64,000 nucleotides of DNA, taken from positions 35,556 through 99,555 of the forward strand of contig NZ_BIFH01000048.1 of the NCBI RefSeq assembly GCF_003967355.1, in the 5' to 3' direction. Made by a program: the position numbers and the translations under genes. The notes beneath the pieces are model-generated. The model saw only the letters and a program-made list of their open reading frames with translations, was not told the origin of the DNA and searched no databases. Below are positions 52,400 through 60,813 of this stretch, piece after piece; positions within the stretch are counted from its first letter, which is position 1; every line of letters starts with the position of its first letter. Source of the DNA: Embleya hyalina (GTDB lineage Bacteria > Actinomycetota > Actinomycetes > Streptomycetales > Streptomycetaceae).

Positions 52400-52810
52400 A
52401 TGACGATCCCCCTGGGTGATTCCGCCCGCAAACTCCTCGACGCGGCGTACCCGGCCGTACTGGCCACGGTGAACCGGGACGGCAGCCCGCAGACCTCGGT
52501 GGTGTGGGTCGGTCGCGACGGCGACGACATCCTCGTCTCCACCCAGGCCGGCCGGCTCAAGGACCGCAACCTCCGCCGCGAACCGCGCGCGAGCCTGACC
52601 ATCTACGACCCCGTCGACTCCGACGTCTACGTCGAGGTGCGCGGCACCACCACGATCACCGAGGACGTCGGCCGCAGGCTCGCGGTCGAGTTGGCCGAGA
52701 AGTACGAGGGCCCCGGCGCCGGCGACGAGTACCTGAACCTGCCGCCGGAGTCGGTGCGCGTGGTCGTGCGCCTGACCCCGACCCGAATCACCGGCACCGC
52801 GACCGACTGA
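52400..52810 (+). CDS. PPOX-class F420-dependent (pyridoxamine-oxidase-fold) protein
   Basis: 136 residues with the split-barrel fold: AYPAVLATVNRDGSPQTSVVWVG, LVSTQAGRLKDRNLRREPRASL (shortened) and YVEVRGTTTITED. The K-x-R-N-L-R-R motif is typical of the actinobacterial enzymes that use F420 or flavin. It starts 10 bp after the aminocyclitol cluster's last stop, so it could be cotranscribed, yet it is a common stand-alone gene and its link to the pathway is uncertain. Confidence 0.88.
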   Translation: MTIPLGDSARKLLDAAYPAVLATVNRDGSPQTSVVWVGRDGDDILVSTQAGRLKDRNLRREPRASLTIYDPVDSDVYVEVRGTTTITEDVGRRLAVELAEKYEGPGAGDEYLNLPPESVRVVVRLTPTRITGTATD

Positions 52811-52985
52811 GCACCGGCACCGCCCCGCGAACCGGGCGACCGCGGCGCGGATACCGCGACCGCGCGCGGTGGTCGTCGTCGCGGCATGGCACGGCAAGGT
52901 GACCCGTGTACTCATATCCGGGCACTCGTCCCGGTCCGCCCGGTTCAAGACTTGCACAAGTCTGCCGCCCGGAGCCCCGCGCCCG

Positions 52986-53015
52986 TTGACCCGCTCGCAC
53001 GGCGACCCCTAGATT
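52986..53015 (+). promoter_or_regulatory. Promoter of the cbtBA operon
   Basis: TTGACC (52986-52991), an 18-bp spacer and TAGATT (53010-53015), placing the start about 10 bp before the conserved riboswitch core. Confidence 0.6.
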
Positions 53016-53024
53016 CCGGATCGA

Positions 53025-53150
53025 CCTCGCGTCGCGACGAGGAAGCCGGTGGGACTCCGGCACGGACGCGCCACTGTGATCGAGCCGTCGACCCGCGCGA
53101 GCGGGGTATCGGCGGCCGTGAGTCAGACCCTCCCGCGACGCACCCCGCAC
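53025..53150 (+). ncRNA. Cobalamin (B12) riboswitch
   Basis: The conserved core is easily read: GGAAGCCGGTGGGACTCCGG, then CACGGACGCGCCACTGTGAT with the invariant GCCACTG B12 box, and the 3' GAGTCAGACC element. Downstream genes encode the CbtB-CbtA transporter, a standard target. Adenosylcobalamin binding is expected to repress them. The exact borders are approximate. Confidence 0.9.
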
Positions 53151-53179
53151 ACGGGCGCGTTGCCCCGAAGGAGGATTCC

Positions 53180-53392
53180 GTGGCTCAGGCTGCCGTTCCC
53201 CGTCCCGCCGCCACACCGATCGCGATCCCGGTCCGGGCGATCGTGCCCTGGGCCGCCTTCGCCGGGGCGTTCCTGCTGTTCCTGATCTACTTCGTCGCCT
53301 CCGAGCAGGGCGCGGTCGCGCTCTTCTCGGGTACCGGCGTGCACGAGTTCGTGCACGACGGGCGCCACCTGCTCGGCTTCCCCTGCCACTGA
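53180..53392 (+). CDS. cbtB: CbtB, small subunit of predicted cobalt transporter
   Basis: 70 residues: one membrane helix (AIVPWAAFAGAFLLFLIYFV) followed by the family ending HEFVHDGRHLLGFPCH, whose His and Cys residues are probable cobalt ligands. AAGGAGG at 53168-53174 precedes the GTG start. Behind a cobalamin riboswitch, together with cbtA. Confidence 0.95.
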   Translation: MAQAAVPRPAATPIAIPVRAIVPWAAFAGAFLLFLIYFVASEQGAVALFSGTGVHEFVHDGRHLLGFPCH

Positions 53393-53487
53393 CGGCCGCG
53401 CGATCGTGCGGCCGCACGGTCGCGCCGTGAGGCATGTTCGGCGCGGCCCTCGATCGAGGGTCGCCGCACAGGGAGTCGACATCACGC

Positions 53488-54246
53488 ATGGTGCGAAATC
53501 TGTTGATCCGCGGCATGCTCACCGGCGTTCTCGCCGGGGCACTGGCGTGGGTGTTCGCGTGGGTCTTCGGTGAGCCGCAGATCCGCGACGCGATCGCGTT
53601 CGAGGAGCACGGACACGAGGCCGGCGCGGCCGGCGATCATCCCGAGGAGGAGGTCGTCAGCCGGGGCGTGCAGAGCACGATCGGCATGCTGACCGGGGTC
53701 GGTGTGTACGGGATCGCGATCGGCGGCCTGTTCGCGCTGGTCTTCGCGTTCGCGTACGGCCGGATCGGCCCGTTCCGGCCCAGGGCCACCGCCGGGTTGT
53801 TGGCGCTGCTCGGCTTCGTGGCGGTGATCGTGGTGCCGTTCCTGAAGTATCCGGCGAACCCGCCGGCGGTCGGCGACTCGGACACCATCGGGCGGCGTAC
53901 CGCGCTGTACTTCGGCATGCTCGCGCTGTCCGTGCTGTTCGCGGCGGCGGCGGTGATCCTGGCCCGGCGGCTGACCGACCGGCTCGGGGCCTGGAACGCC
54001 GTCCCCGTCGCGGTGGGCGGTTTCCTCGTCGCGGTGGGGATCGCGATGTGGGCGATGCCGACGGTGAACGAGGTGCCGGCCGAGTTCTCGGCCACGGTGC
54101 TCTGGCGATTCCGGGTGGCCTCACTCGGCGTGCACGCCATCATCTGGACCACGTTCGGCCTGGTGTTCGGCCTGTTCGCAGAGCGCGTCCTGCGACCAGC
54201 GGCCAACCCCAGGCCCGACCCCCGGATCCCGGCCGCCGCCGGTTGA
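53488..54246 (+). CDS. cbtA: CbtA, membrane subunit of predicted cobalt transporter
   Basis: 252 residues with about six membrane segments. LLIRGMLTGVLAGALAWVFA opens the protein, a His/Glu-rich loop (EEHGHEAGAAGDHPEEE) with likely metal ligands follows, and PFLKYPANPPAVGD is the family signature. The transport step is predicted, not proven, in the family. It lies 95 bp after cbtB. Confidence 0.95.
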   Translation: MVRNLLIRGMLTGVLAGALAWVFAWVFGEPQIRDAIAFEEHGHEAGAAGDHPEEEVVSRGVQSTIGMLTGVGVYGIAIGGLFALVFAFAYGRIGPFRPRATAGLLALLGFVAVIVVPFLKYPANPPAVGDSDTIGRRTALYFGMLALSVLFAAAAVILARRLTDRLGAWNAVPVAVGGFLVAVGIAMWAMPTVNEVPAEFSATVLWRFRVASLGVHAIIWTTFGLVFGLFAERVLRPAANPRPDPRIPAAAG

Positions 54247-54319
54247 CCGGACCGGTCCACCCCGGTGTCACGGCCACCCCGGCCGCAACACCACCCGCCG
54301 GTCGGGCGCCCTCCAGGCC

Positions 54320-54547
54320 CCGACCGGCACCCGAGACCAACCAGCCGCACCGGCGCCCGAGACCAATCAGCCCGGCCGGCGTTTGGGACCAAGTAGCCCG
54401 GCCGGCGCTTGAGGCCAAACAGCCCGGCCGGCGCTTGAGGCCAAACAGCCGGGCCGGCGTTTGAGGCCAAGTAGCCCGGCCGGCGCTTGAGGCCACCTCG
54501 GCCGGAGGCCGGGTCACCCTCAGCCCGGCCGGCGCCTGAGGCCAAAC
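54320..54547. repeat. Intergenic repeat cluster B (about 8 units)
   Basis: The same 26-bp family as cluster A, in the same orientation, lies between cbtA and the next gene. The next-to-last unit is the composite form with CCTCGGCCGGAGGCCGGGTC. Nothing else is apparent in the 375-bp gap. Confidence 0.9.
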
Positions 54548-54621
54548 GGGACCGGGCCCGCCCGGCAAACTCCCGGTAATCCACGCGCGTGGCGCCCACC
54601 ACCTCCGTACGCTGCGAGACC

Positions 54622-55116
54622 ATGCGCAAGATCGTCGTCGTCGGCGTCGGCGGCACCGGCAGGCCCGAGTTGGCCGACGCCCTGGGTACCCGACTCGACC
54701 TCCCCGTCACCCACCTGGACACCCTGTACCACCGGGAGGATCGAACCACCGCCCCGGCCGAGGAGTTCGCCGACGCGCAACGCGCGCTGGTCGCCCGGCC
54801 CGGGTGGATCGTGGTCGGCAACTACGCCTCCACACTGCCGATCCGGCTGAAGGCGGCGGACGCCGTGGTCTTCCTCGACATCCATCCGCCGGCCGCGATC
54901 ACCGCCATGCTGGCCCGCCGCCGACACCCCGAGGCGGGCGATCACGACCGGCTCGACCCGAGCGTCCTGCGCTCCGTCCTGGCCTACCGGCACTCGGTCC
55001 GCCCCCGGGTGCGCCGACTGCTCGCCGCACACGCCGCGCCGGAGGTCCCGGTACACACCTTCACCACCCGTCGCGCCGCCGACCGCTGGCTCGCCGGCCT
55101 GCCGACGAACGGCTGA
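54622..55116 (+). CDS. Adenylate-kinase-like (FlaR/topology modulation type) protein with lost P loop
   Basis: 164 residues. The layout VVVGVGGTGRPELADALGTRL, THLDTLYHRED, WIVVGNYASTLPIRLKAADAVVFLDI matches the FlaR-type P-loop family. However, the Walker A GxGK[ST]T is changed to GTGRPE: Lys, Ser and Thr are all replaced. Phosphoryl transfer is therefore doubtful, and nucleotide binding uncertain. Gene stands alone after repeat cluster B. Confidence 0.8.
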   Translation: MRKIVVVGVGGTGRPELADALGTRLDLPVTHLDTLYHREDRTTAPAEEFADAQRALVARPGWIVVGNYASTLPIRLKAADAVVFLDIHPPAAITAMLARRRHPEAGDHDRLDPSVLRSVLAYRHSVRPRVRRLLAAHAAPEVPVHTFTTRRAADRWLAGLPTNG

Positions 55117-55135
55117 GCCGGCAACGGGCGGACGG

Positions 55136-55669
55136 TCAGCGGCTGTCCCGCTGGTCCAGGCCCGACCCCGGCGCTATCTCCGGCGCGTCGAGCAGCGAGG
55201 ACTCGACGCCGCCGACACCCCAGCCGTACGCGAGCTTGTGCACCTCCAGCACGAAGAAGGAGTCGGTGGAGAGCACCCCGTCGATCAACAGCAGGCGCCG
55301 GTTGAGCAGATCGGTGAAGTGGTCGGTGTCCCGGCAGATCACCTCGACCATCACGTCGTACTGTCCGGCGACCATCACCACGTACGACGTCTCGGGCAAC
55401 TCGCGCAGCTCCCGGCACACTTCCCGGGCGCTGCCGGGCCGTACCCGCATGCCGATCATCGCGAGCCGGTCGAACCCGATGGTGAGCGGGTTGGCGATGC
55501 CGACGATCTGGAGCGTCCCGCTCTCCTCCAGGCGCTGCACCCGATAGCGCACCGAGGACGCCGGGATGCCCAGGTCCTCGGCGATCTGCTTGTACGCGCG
55601 CCGGCCGTCGGCCTGGAGGATGGCGATGATGCGCCGGTCGATGTCGTCCAGCGGACCTGCAGGGGTCAT
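55136..55669 (-). CDS. Lrp/AsnC-family transcriptional regulator
   Basis: 177 residues. LDDIDRRIIAILQADGRRAYKQIAEDLGIPASSVRYRVQRLEESG (key: DRRIIAILQADGR, PASSVRYRVQRLEE) is the N-terminal helix-turn-helix, and VVMVAGQYDVMVEVICRD the ligand-binding RAM domain. It lies downstream of the PuuB-like oxidase in the same direction and probably controls the amine catabolic genes here, sensing an amino acid or amine. Confidence 0.93.
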   Translation of the reverse strand: MTPAGPLDDIDRRIIAILQADGRRAYKQIAEDLGIPASSVRYRVQRLEESGTLQIVGIANPLTIGFDRLAMIGMRVRPGSAREVCRELRELPETSYVVMVAGQYDVMVEVICRDTDHFTDLLNRRLLLIDGVLSTDSFFVLEVHKLAYGWGVGGVESSLLDAPEIAPGSGLDQRDSR

Positions 55670-55782
55670 GCGGCTGCTCCGGGTCTGGTGCGGCGCCGGG
55701 TTCGGCGCGTGTGCCTGGTCCTGATCTCCGGCGGCCATCTTCCCCTGTTCCCACCGGTCCTCGGATCCGACGCCCGCGTGGT

Positions 55783-57180
55783 TCACGAGTCGAAGCCCAG
55801 TCCGAGTCGGTCCAGCGAGCGCAGCCACAGGTTGCGTCCGCCGTGCGCGTCCTCGCGGGCCATCGACCAGCGGGTGGCCTGGATGCCGATCCAGCGTGCG
55901 GGCTCGGGCGGGAACGGGATCGGCTTGCGCTTGATCATGGTGAGTTCGGTACGTTCCGACCGGGTGCCGGCGAGCAGGTCCAGCATCACCTCGGCGCCGA
56001 ACCGGGTGGCCCCGACACCGAGTCCGGTGAAGCCGAGCGCGTAGCCGACCCGGCCGGCCGCGGCGGTGCCGGCGAACATGCAGAACCGGGTGGTCGAGTC
56101 GATCACGCCGCCCCACGCGTGCGAGAAGGCGACGTCGGCGAGCGGCGGGAACGTCGCGGCGAACTGCTCCGCGAGGACGTCGAAGGTCTCCGGGCGCTGG
56201 GTCAGCGCCTCGTCGACCCTGCTGCCGAACGGGTAGATGGCGTCGTAGCCGCCCCACAGGATGCGGTTGTCGGCGGTCTTGCGCAGGTAGTGGAACTGGT
56301 TGCCCGCGTCGGTGACGCCGTGCTCGCCGGTCCAACCGATCGCGGCGAGTTGTTCGTCCGTCAGCGGCTCGGTGGTGAGCGCGTAGTCGTACACCGGGAC
56401 CATGCTCAGGCCGAGCCGGCGCAGCAGCGGCGGGTAGATGTTGGTGGCGAGCGCGACCCGGCGGGCGGCGACGAGCCCGTAGGCGGTGCTCAGCCGGACC
56501 GCGTCGGCGGGCTTGGTGTCGATCGCGGTGACCTCGGTGCGCTCGACGATCCGCACACCGGCGTCCAGGCAGGCCTGGCGCAGCCCCCAGACCAGGCGCG
56601 CGGGATCCAGGAGCGCGTAGTCGGGCTGCCACACGCCGGCCGCCCACAGCGGCGAGTCGACGTAGGCGCGCAGCGCGTCCCCTTCCAGGTATTCGGTCTT
56701 CTCCCCGTGGCGATTGGCCACCCCCACCGACGCCCGCAACGACTCGGCCTGCCAGGGAGTGGCGGCGACGGCGACCTTGCCGGTACGCCCGAATCCACAG
56801 TCGATCCCATGCGCGTCCAAGTCCCGCTCGAACGCGTCGAGATTGCGCGCACCCAGGCGCTGCAACGTATCGATCTCATCCGGCCAGCGCTGGAGCCCGT
56901 TGGCCAGCCCATGGGTGAGACTCGGCGAACAGAACCCCCCGTTGCGCCCACTGGCGGCATGCCCACAGGTGCCCTGCTCCACCACGAGCACGTCCCGCCC
57001 GGGATCCCGCTGCTTGGCGATCAACGCGGTCCAAAGCCCGGTATACCCGCCACCGACCACGGCCAGATCGACCCGAACGTCCCCCACCAGCCGCGCCAAC
57101 GGCTCGGGACGCTCGATCCGATCCAACCAAAACGGCTCCTGGGCAGCATCACGCAAGGCAATGCGGTGACTCGGGCTCAT
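55783..57180 (-). CDS. FAD-dependent amine oxidoreductase, gamma-glutamylputrescine-oxidase (PuuB)-like
   Basis: 465 residues. The FAD motif VDLAVVGGGYTGLWTALIAK is near residue 37, followed by VEQGTCGHAASGRNGGF, a signature of DAO-type oxidases such as PuuB/OrdL. Near the C terminus WGGVIDSTTRFCMFAG and GYALGFTGLGVGATRFGAEV complete the fold. Together with the aldehyde dehydrogenase and permease nearby it suggests polyamine or amino-alcohol breakdown. AGGGA 6 nt before ATG 57180. A 341-bp repeat-filled gap separates it from the dehydrogenase. Confidence 0.9.
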   Translation of the reverse strand: MSPSHRIALRDAAQEPFWLDRIERPEPLARLVGDVRVDLAVVGGGYTGLWTALIAKQRDPGRDVLVVEQGTCGHAASGRNGGFCSPSLTHGLANGLQRWPDEIDTLQRLGARNLDAFERDLDAHGIDCGFGRTGKVAVAATPWQAESLRASVGVANRHGEKTEYLEGDALRAYVDSPLWAAGVWQPDYALLDPARLVWGLRQACLDAGVRIVERTEVTAIDTKPADAVRLSTAYGLVAARRVALATNIYPPLLRRLGLSMVPVYDYALTTEPLTDEQLAAIGWTGEHGVTDAGNQFHYLRKTADNRILWGGYDAIYPFGSRVDEALTQRPETFDVLAEQFAATFPPLADVAFSHAWGGVIDSTTRFCMFAGTAAAGRVGYALGFTGLGVGATRFGAEVMLDLLAGTRSERTELTMIKRKPIPFPPEPARWIGIQATRWSMAREDAHGGRNLWLRSLDRLGLGFDS

Positions 57181-57274
57181 GCGGTTCCCTACGGGATAGT
57201 GACCGGAATTCCAAAGGTCAAGCCAACGCGGCCTCAAACACCGACCGGGCCATCAACGGCCCGACCCACAAAAT

Positions 57275-57492
57275 CCAGCCCGACCGGCCCTTGAGACCAC
57301 GGCCGAAGGCCGGACCAATCAGCCCGGCCGACGCCTGAGGCCAAACAGCCCGGCCGGCGTTTGAGGCCAAACAGCCCGGCCGACGCTTGAGGCCAAACAG
57401 CCCGGCCGGCGTTTGAGGCCAAGTAGCCCGGCCGGCGCCTGAGGCCACACAGCCCGGCCGGCGCTTGAGGCCACCTCGGCCGGAGGCCAGGT
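57275..57492. repeat. Intergenic repeat cluster C (about 7 units)
   Basis: Third cluster of the same family and orientation, between the oxidase start and the aldehyde dehydrogenase stop. The last unit carries the CCTCGGCCGGAGGCC insert. If the two genes form an operon, the cluster is transcribed between them as part of the mRNA. Confidence 0.9.
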
Positions 57493-57521
57493 CGCTCTCC
57501 GGCGCCGGCAGGCAAACGCGG

Positions 57522-58970
57522 CTACAGGTTGATCACGCCCGTACGGAGATCGGACATGTCCAGAAGCGTGTGCTTGCCCCCGATCCGCCCCCACCCCGTA
57601 CCCCGATTCCCGGCCCCGCCGAACGGCATGTTCACGTCCCAGAAACACGTGCTGTCGTTCACCACGACCTGCCCCACCGCCATCTCCTCCACGAACCGAT
57701 ACGCCGCCCGCATGCTCCGCGTGAACACCGCCCCCTGAAGCCCCAACTTGTCGTCGTTGGCCAGGCGCAACGCATCGTCCTCGTCCACCGCCGTGATGAT
57801 CGGCACCACCGGCCCGAACGACTCCTCCCGCGACAGCAGACTGTCCACGGGAACCTCGTCCACCACGGTGAACTCGTAGTACAGGTCGGTCGGCATCCCC
57901 ACCCGGCGCTTGCCGCCGACAAGCACCTTCGCACCCCGCTCGTGCGCGTCCGCGATGTGCCGATCCATCTTCGCGGCGACACCCTCGTTGTTCAGCGACC
58001 CCAGGTTGGTGGCGGCATCGAACGGGTCGCCGAGCACCACGTCCTCGGCGGCCCGCAACACCGCCGCCACGAACGCGTCGTGTACCGCGTCGACCACGAT
58101 CACCCGCTCGGTGGCGCAGCAGACCTGCCCGGCGCACAGGTACGCGCCGTACACCGCGGCCTTGGCGGCGGCGGCCAGATCGGCGTCCTCCAGCACGACG
58201 AGCGGCCCGTTGCCGGAGCACTCCATGATCGAGCGCTTGAGCCCGGCGGCGGCCTGGATCTTGGCGCCGGTGGCGGAGGACCCGATGAAGCCGATCGCGT
58301 CGATGCCGTCGTGCCGCACGAGCGCGTCACCCGTGGCGCCCTCGCCCGGGAGGATGTTGATCAGCCCCTCGGGCACCCCGGCGGCGACGAACGCCTCCAT
58401 CGCCTTGAGCACCGTCAGCGGCGTGTTGGCCGGCGGCTTGACCACGTGCGCGTTGCCCGTGGCCAGCCCCGGGGCGACGAACTCGGCGAGCATGAGCAGC
58501 GGGAAGTTCCAGGGGGTGATGATGCCCCAGGTGCCGACCGGCGCGTAGAAGGTCCACATGCGCTTCGTGCCGTCGGTGGAGGGCATCGTCTCGCCGTGCA
58601 GCCGGACCGCGTCCTCGGCGTGCAGGTGGAAGAGCTGCGCGGCCTCCTCGATGTCGGCGACCGACTCGGCGAGCGGCTTGCCCTGCTCCAGGGTCTGGAG
58701 GCGGGCCAGCTCGTCGACCCGCTTGGTGATCTCGTCGCCGATGCGGTGACACAACTCCGCGCGCTGCCAGACGTTGACCCGGGCCCACGCGCGCTGCGCG
58801 GTGTTGGCGGCGGCGACGGCCCGGTCCAGGTCGGCGGCGGTGGGCACCGGGACGGTGGCGACGTGCTCGCCGGTGACCGGGCTGATCACGTCGTAGCCCT
58901 CGGTGCCGGAACCGTCGACGTAGGCGCCGTTGATGAAGAACTGGTGGCGGGTGGGGCCGTTGCTGCTCAT
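57522..58970 (-). CDS. NAD(P)-dependent aldehyde dehydrogenase, amine-catabolic
   Basis: 482 residues. IITPWNFPLLMLAEFVAPGL binds the cofactor, IGFIGSSATGAKI is the Gly-rich turn, MECSGNGPLVVLEDAD holds the general-base Glu (ECSGN in place of the common ELGGK) and LCAGQVCCATERV holds the nucleophilic Cys. Beside a PuuB-like oxidase it would oxidise an aminoaldehyde to the acid. ATG 58970 with GAGAGGGA some 13 nt upstream; divergent from the permease gene. Confidence 0.9.
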   Translation of the reverse strand: MSSNGPTRHQFFINGAYVDGSGTEGYDVISPVTGEHVATVPVPTAADLDRAVAAANTAQRAWARVNVWQRAELCHRIGDEITKRVDELARLQTLEQGKPLAESVADIEEAAQLFHLHAEDAVRLHGETMPSTDGTKRMWTFYAPVGTWGIITPWNFPLLMLAEFVAPGLATGNAHVVKPPANTPLTVLKAMEAFVAAGVPEGLINILPGEGATGDALVRHDGIDAIGFIGSSATGAKIQAAAGLKRSIMECSGNGPLVVLEDADLAAAAKAAVYGAYLCAGQVCCATERVIVVDAVHDAFVAAVLRAAEDVVLGDPFDAATNLGSLNNEGVAAKMDRHIADAHERGAKVLVGGKRRVGMPTDLYYEFTVVDEVPVDSLLSREESFGPVVPIITAVDEDDALRLANDDKLGLQGAVFTRSMRAAYRFVEEMAVGQVVVNDSTCFWDVNMPFGGAGNRGTGWGRIGGKHTLLDMSDLRTGVINL

Positions 58971-59019
58971 GCGGGGGGATCCCTCTCTGTCCTCGGGCGG
59001 CGTGTGCTCAGACTTCATC

Positions 59020-59062
59020 AGCAACTTTGACCTGTCAATAGATCTCAATGAGCAACTTCGAC
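59020..59062. promoter_or_regulatory. Direct repeats in the dehydrogenase/permease divergent promoter
   Basis: AGCAACTTTGAC (59020-59031) and AGCAACTTCGAC (59051-59062) are spaced by 31 bp, three helical turns. They lie between the divergent genes and could bind the Lrp-type regulator or another activator. Confidence 0.5.
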
Positions 59063-59096
59063 GGCTCTCATTTGTCGAACGAACAAACAACAACCC

Positions 59097-59126
59097 TTGA
59101 CGTGGTTGAAAACCCGGATCTATAAC
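59097..59126 (+). promoter_or_regulatory. Promoter of the permease genes
   Basis: TTGACG (59097-59102), an 18-bp spacer and TATAAC (59121-59126), in the most A/T-rich patch of this region. The leader would be about 130 nt. Confidence 0.6.
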
Positions 59127-59263
59127 AGGGCCATCAGCAGGGCCACCGGCAGGGCCGACGACGGCGCCGACAGCAGCGCGTCCGGAGCCCGCGCCCCCCT
59201 CCCCCAAGCGGCCGTCCCCCGGGAACCTCCACCGGCCGCTCCCACCCCGCGAAGGGGAAACGT

Positions 59264-60331
59264 ATGTCCGCAGCACCTCAACCGGCCGCCCCCGGCTCGA
59301 CCGGTACCGCCGCCGACACCGAGGCCGGCCCGCCCGCGCTCGCCAAGAAGATGCGCTGGTACGACGGCTTCGCGATGTCCCTGACCATGCCCGCCGCGCT
59401 GATCGCCTCGCTCGGCGCCTCGATCGGCGGCCTCGGCGCGTGGGGCGCGATCGCTCTGTGGGCCGGTTCGATGCTCCTGGCCACGATCGCCAACTGGATC
59501 TACACCGAGCTGGCCGCGATGTTCCCCGAGTCGTCCGGCGGCATAGCGCACTACGCGACCGAGGGTTGGAAGAAGCGCGCGCCGTTCGTCGGCCCGCTGG
59601 CCAGCATCGGCTATTGGTTCCCCTGGACCACCGCGCTGTCCGTGTACGCGGGCATCATCGGCTCGCTGGTCCAGGCCCAGTGGTTCCAGGGGCAGGACTG
59701 GACTCTGGACCTGGGCTTCGCCGAGCTGACCTTCCCGATCGTGGTCGGCATCGCGGTGATCGTGCTGCTCTTCGGCGCGGCCATGTTCGGCCTGCACGTC
59801 GCGATGTGGGTCGTCTACGTCACCGGCGGCATGCTGCTCGTCCCGCTCGCGGTGTTCATCGTGCTGCCGTTCGCCAGTGGCGACTGGAGCGCGAGCAACC
59901 TGCACTGGAACCTGCACGGCGCGGCCGGCATCCGCGAATCGCTGGTGTGGCTGTACGTGATGGCCTGGACCTCGTTCGGCGTCGAGGTCTGCGCGACCTT
60001 CGCGCCGGAATACAAGGACACCGTCAAGGACACCTCGCGGGCACTGCGCGCGGGTGTGCTGTTCTCCCTCGGCGTGTTCGTCCTGCTGCCGCTGGCGCTG
60101 GCCGGCTACGTCGGCGAGGAGAAGATCGGGCTCGACCCGACCACCTTCTACGTCGGCGCGTTCAACGACCTGGTGGGCGGCGCGGCCGACCTGATGGTGG
60201 TCTTCCTGATCGCCTCGCTGCTGCTGATCATGATCACCGGCCTGGCCGACGGTTCGCGCGTGCTCTACAACATGGGCAAGGAGGGCACCACGATCAAGCA
60301 GGTCGGCGTGCTCAACCGGCGCGGGCGCTGA
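59264..60331 (+). CDS. APC-superfamily amino acid/amine permease, N-terminal part
   Basis: 355 residues with about nine membrane segments. MRWYDGFAMSLTMPAALIASLG and IYTELAAMFPESSGGIAHYA (the APC helix-3 glutamate region) identify an APC transporter, and YVMAWTSFGVEVCATFAPEYKD is the helix-6-7 loop. The frame stops at 60329-60331, right after GVLNRRG, where relatives continue with 'VPARAL...'. The rest is encoded in the +1 frame. GAAGGGG precedes ATG 59264. Likely substrate: a polyamine or amino acid, judged from the neighbours. Confidence 0.85.
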   Translation: MSAAPQPAAPGSTGTAADTEAGPPALAKKMRWYDGFAMSLTMPAALIASLGASIGGLGAWGAIALWAGSMLLATIANWIYTELAAMFPESSGGIAHYATEGWKKRAPFVGPLASIGYWFPWTTALSVYAGIIGSLVQAQWFQGQDWTLDLGFAELTFPIVVGIAVIVLLFGAAMFGLHVAMWVVYVTGGMLLVPLAVFIVLPFASGDWSASNLHWNLHGAAGIRESLVWLYVMAWTSFGVEVCATFAPEYKDTVKDTSRALRAGVLFSLGVFVLLPLALAGYVGEEKIGLDPTTFYVGAFNDLVGGAADLMVVFLIASLLLIMITGLADGSRVLYNMGKEGTTIKQVGVLNRRGR

Positions 60332-60711
60332 TGATCGCCCTCGTGGTCAACGTGGTCATCCTGATCGCGCTCAAGACGCCGCTCGCGATCATCGTGACCG
60401 GCAACCTGGGGTACATCCTCACCCACGTACTGGCCATCTCGGGTTTCGCCATGTTGCGCCGGGACCGCCCGGACCTGGCCCGGCCGATCCGGCTGCCGAA
60501 CTTCTTCGTACCGCTGGCCTGGCTGCTCGCCGCGTTCCTGGCCGTGGTGTTGGTGGTCGGCGCGACCGGCTTCTCCATCACCGGCTACGGCGGCTTCAAG
60601 GAACTGGGCATCGCCTGCGGCGTGTTGGTCATGGGCGTGGCCCTGTGGCTCTACCGCACCAGAGTCCAGGACCCGCGCGACGCGGCACACGCGGGCACTA
60701 CCGGGCGGTAG
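60331..60711 (+). CDS. APC permease, C-terminal part (frameshifted or separately translated)
   Basis: 126 residues with three to four membrane segments (MIALVVNVVILIALKTPLAI, GYILTHVLAISGFAML, FFVPLAWLLAAFLAVVLVVG and GIACGVLVMGVALWLY), corresponding to the last helices of an APC permease, with RRDRPDLARPIRLP as the expected penultimate loop. The ATG overlaps the stop of the N-terminal part (TGATG), so reinitiation could make a two-chain transporter. Otherwise this is a frameshift mutation or a sequencing error. Confidence 0.75.
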   Translation: MIALVVNVVILIALKTPLAIIVTGNLGYILTHVLAISGFAMLRRDRPDLARPIRLPNFFVPLAWLLAAFLAVVLVVGATGFSITGYGGFKELGIACGVLVMGVALWLYRTRVQDPRDAAHAGTTGR

Positions 60712-60813
60712 TTCCGATCCGCACCGGATCAGGGCGGCTCCCGGCACCCGACACGGGGCCATCGCGCGCGTCGCGGTGGCCCCGCGGCCCCTCCGCCCGG
60801 GCACACTCGAACC

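Noticed and set aside
52400..52810. PPOX-type gene as a member of the aminocyclitol cluster
   Set aside because: The 10-bp gap permits cotranscription, but such genes are common alone and no comparable step is known in related pathways.
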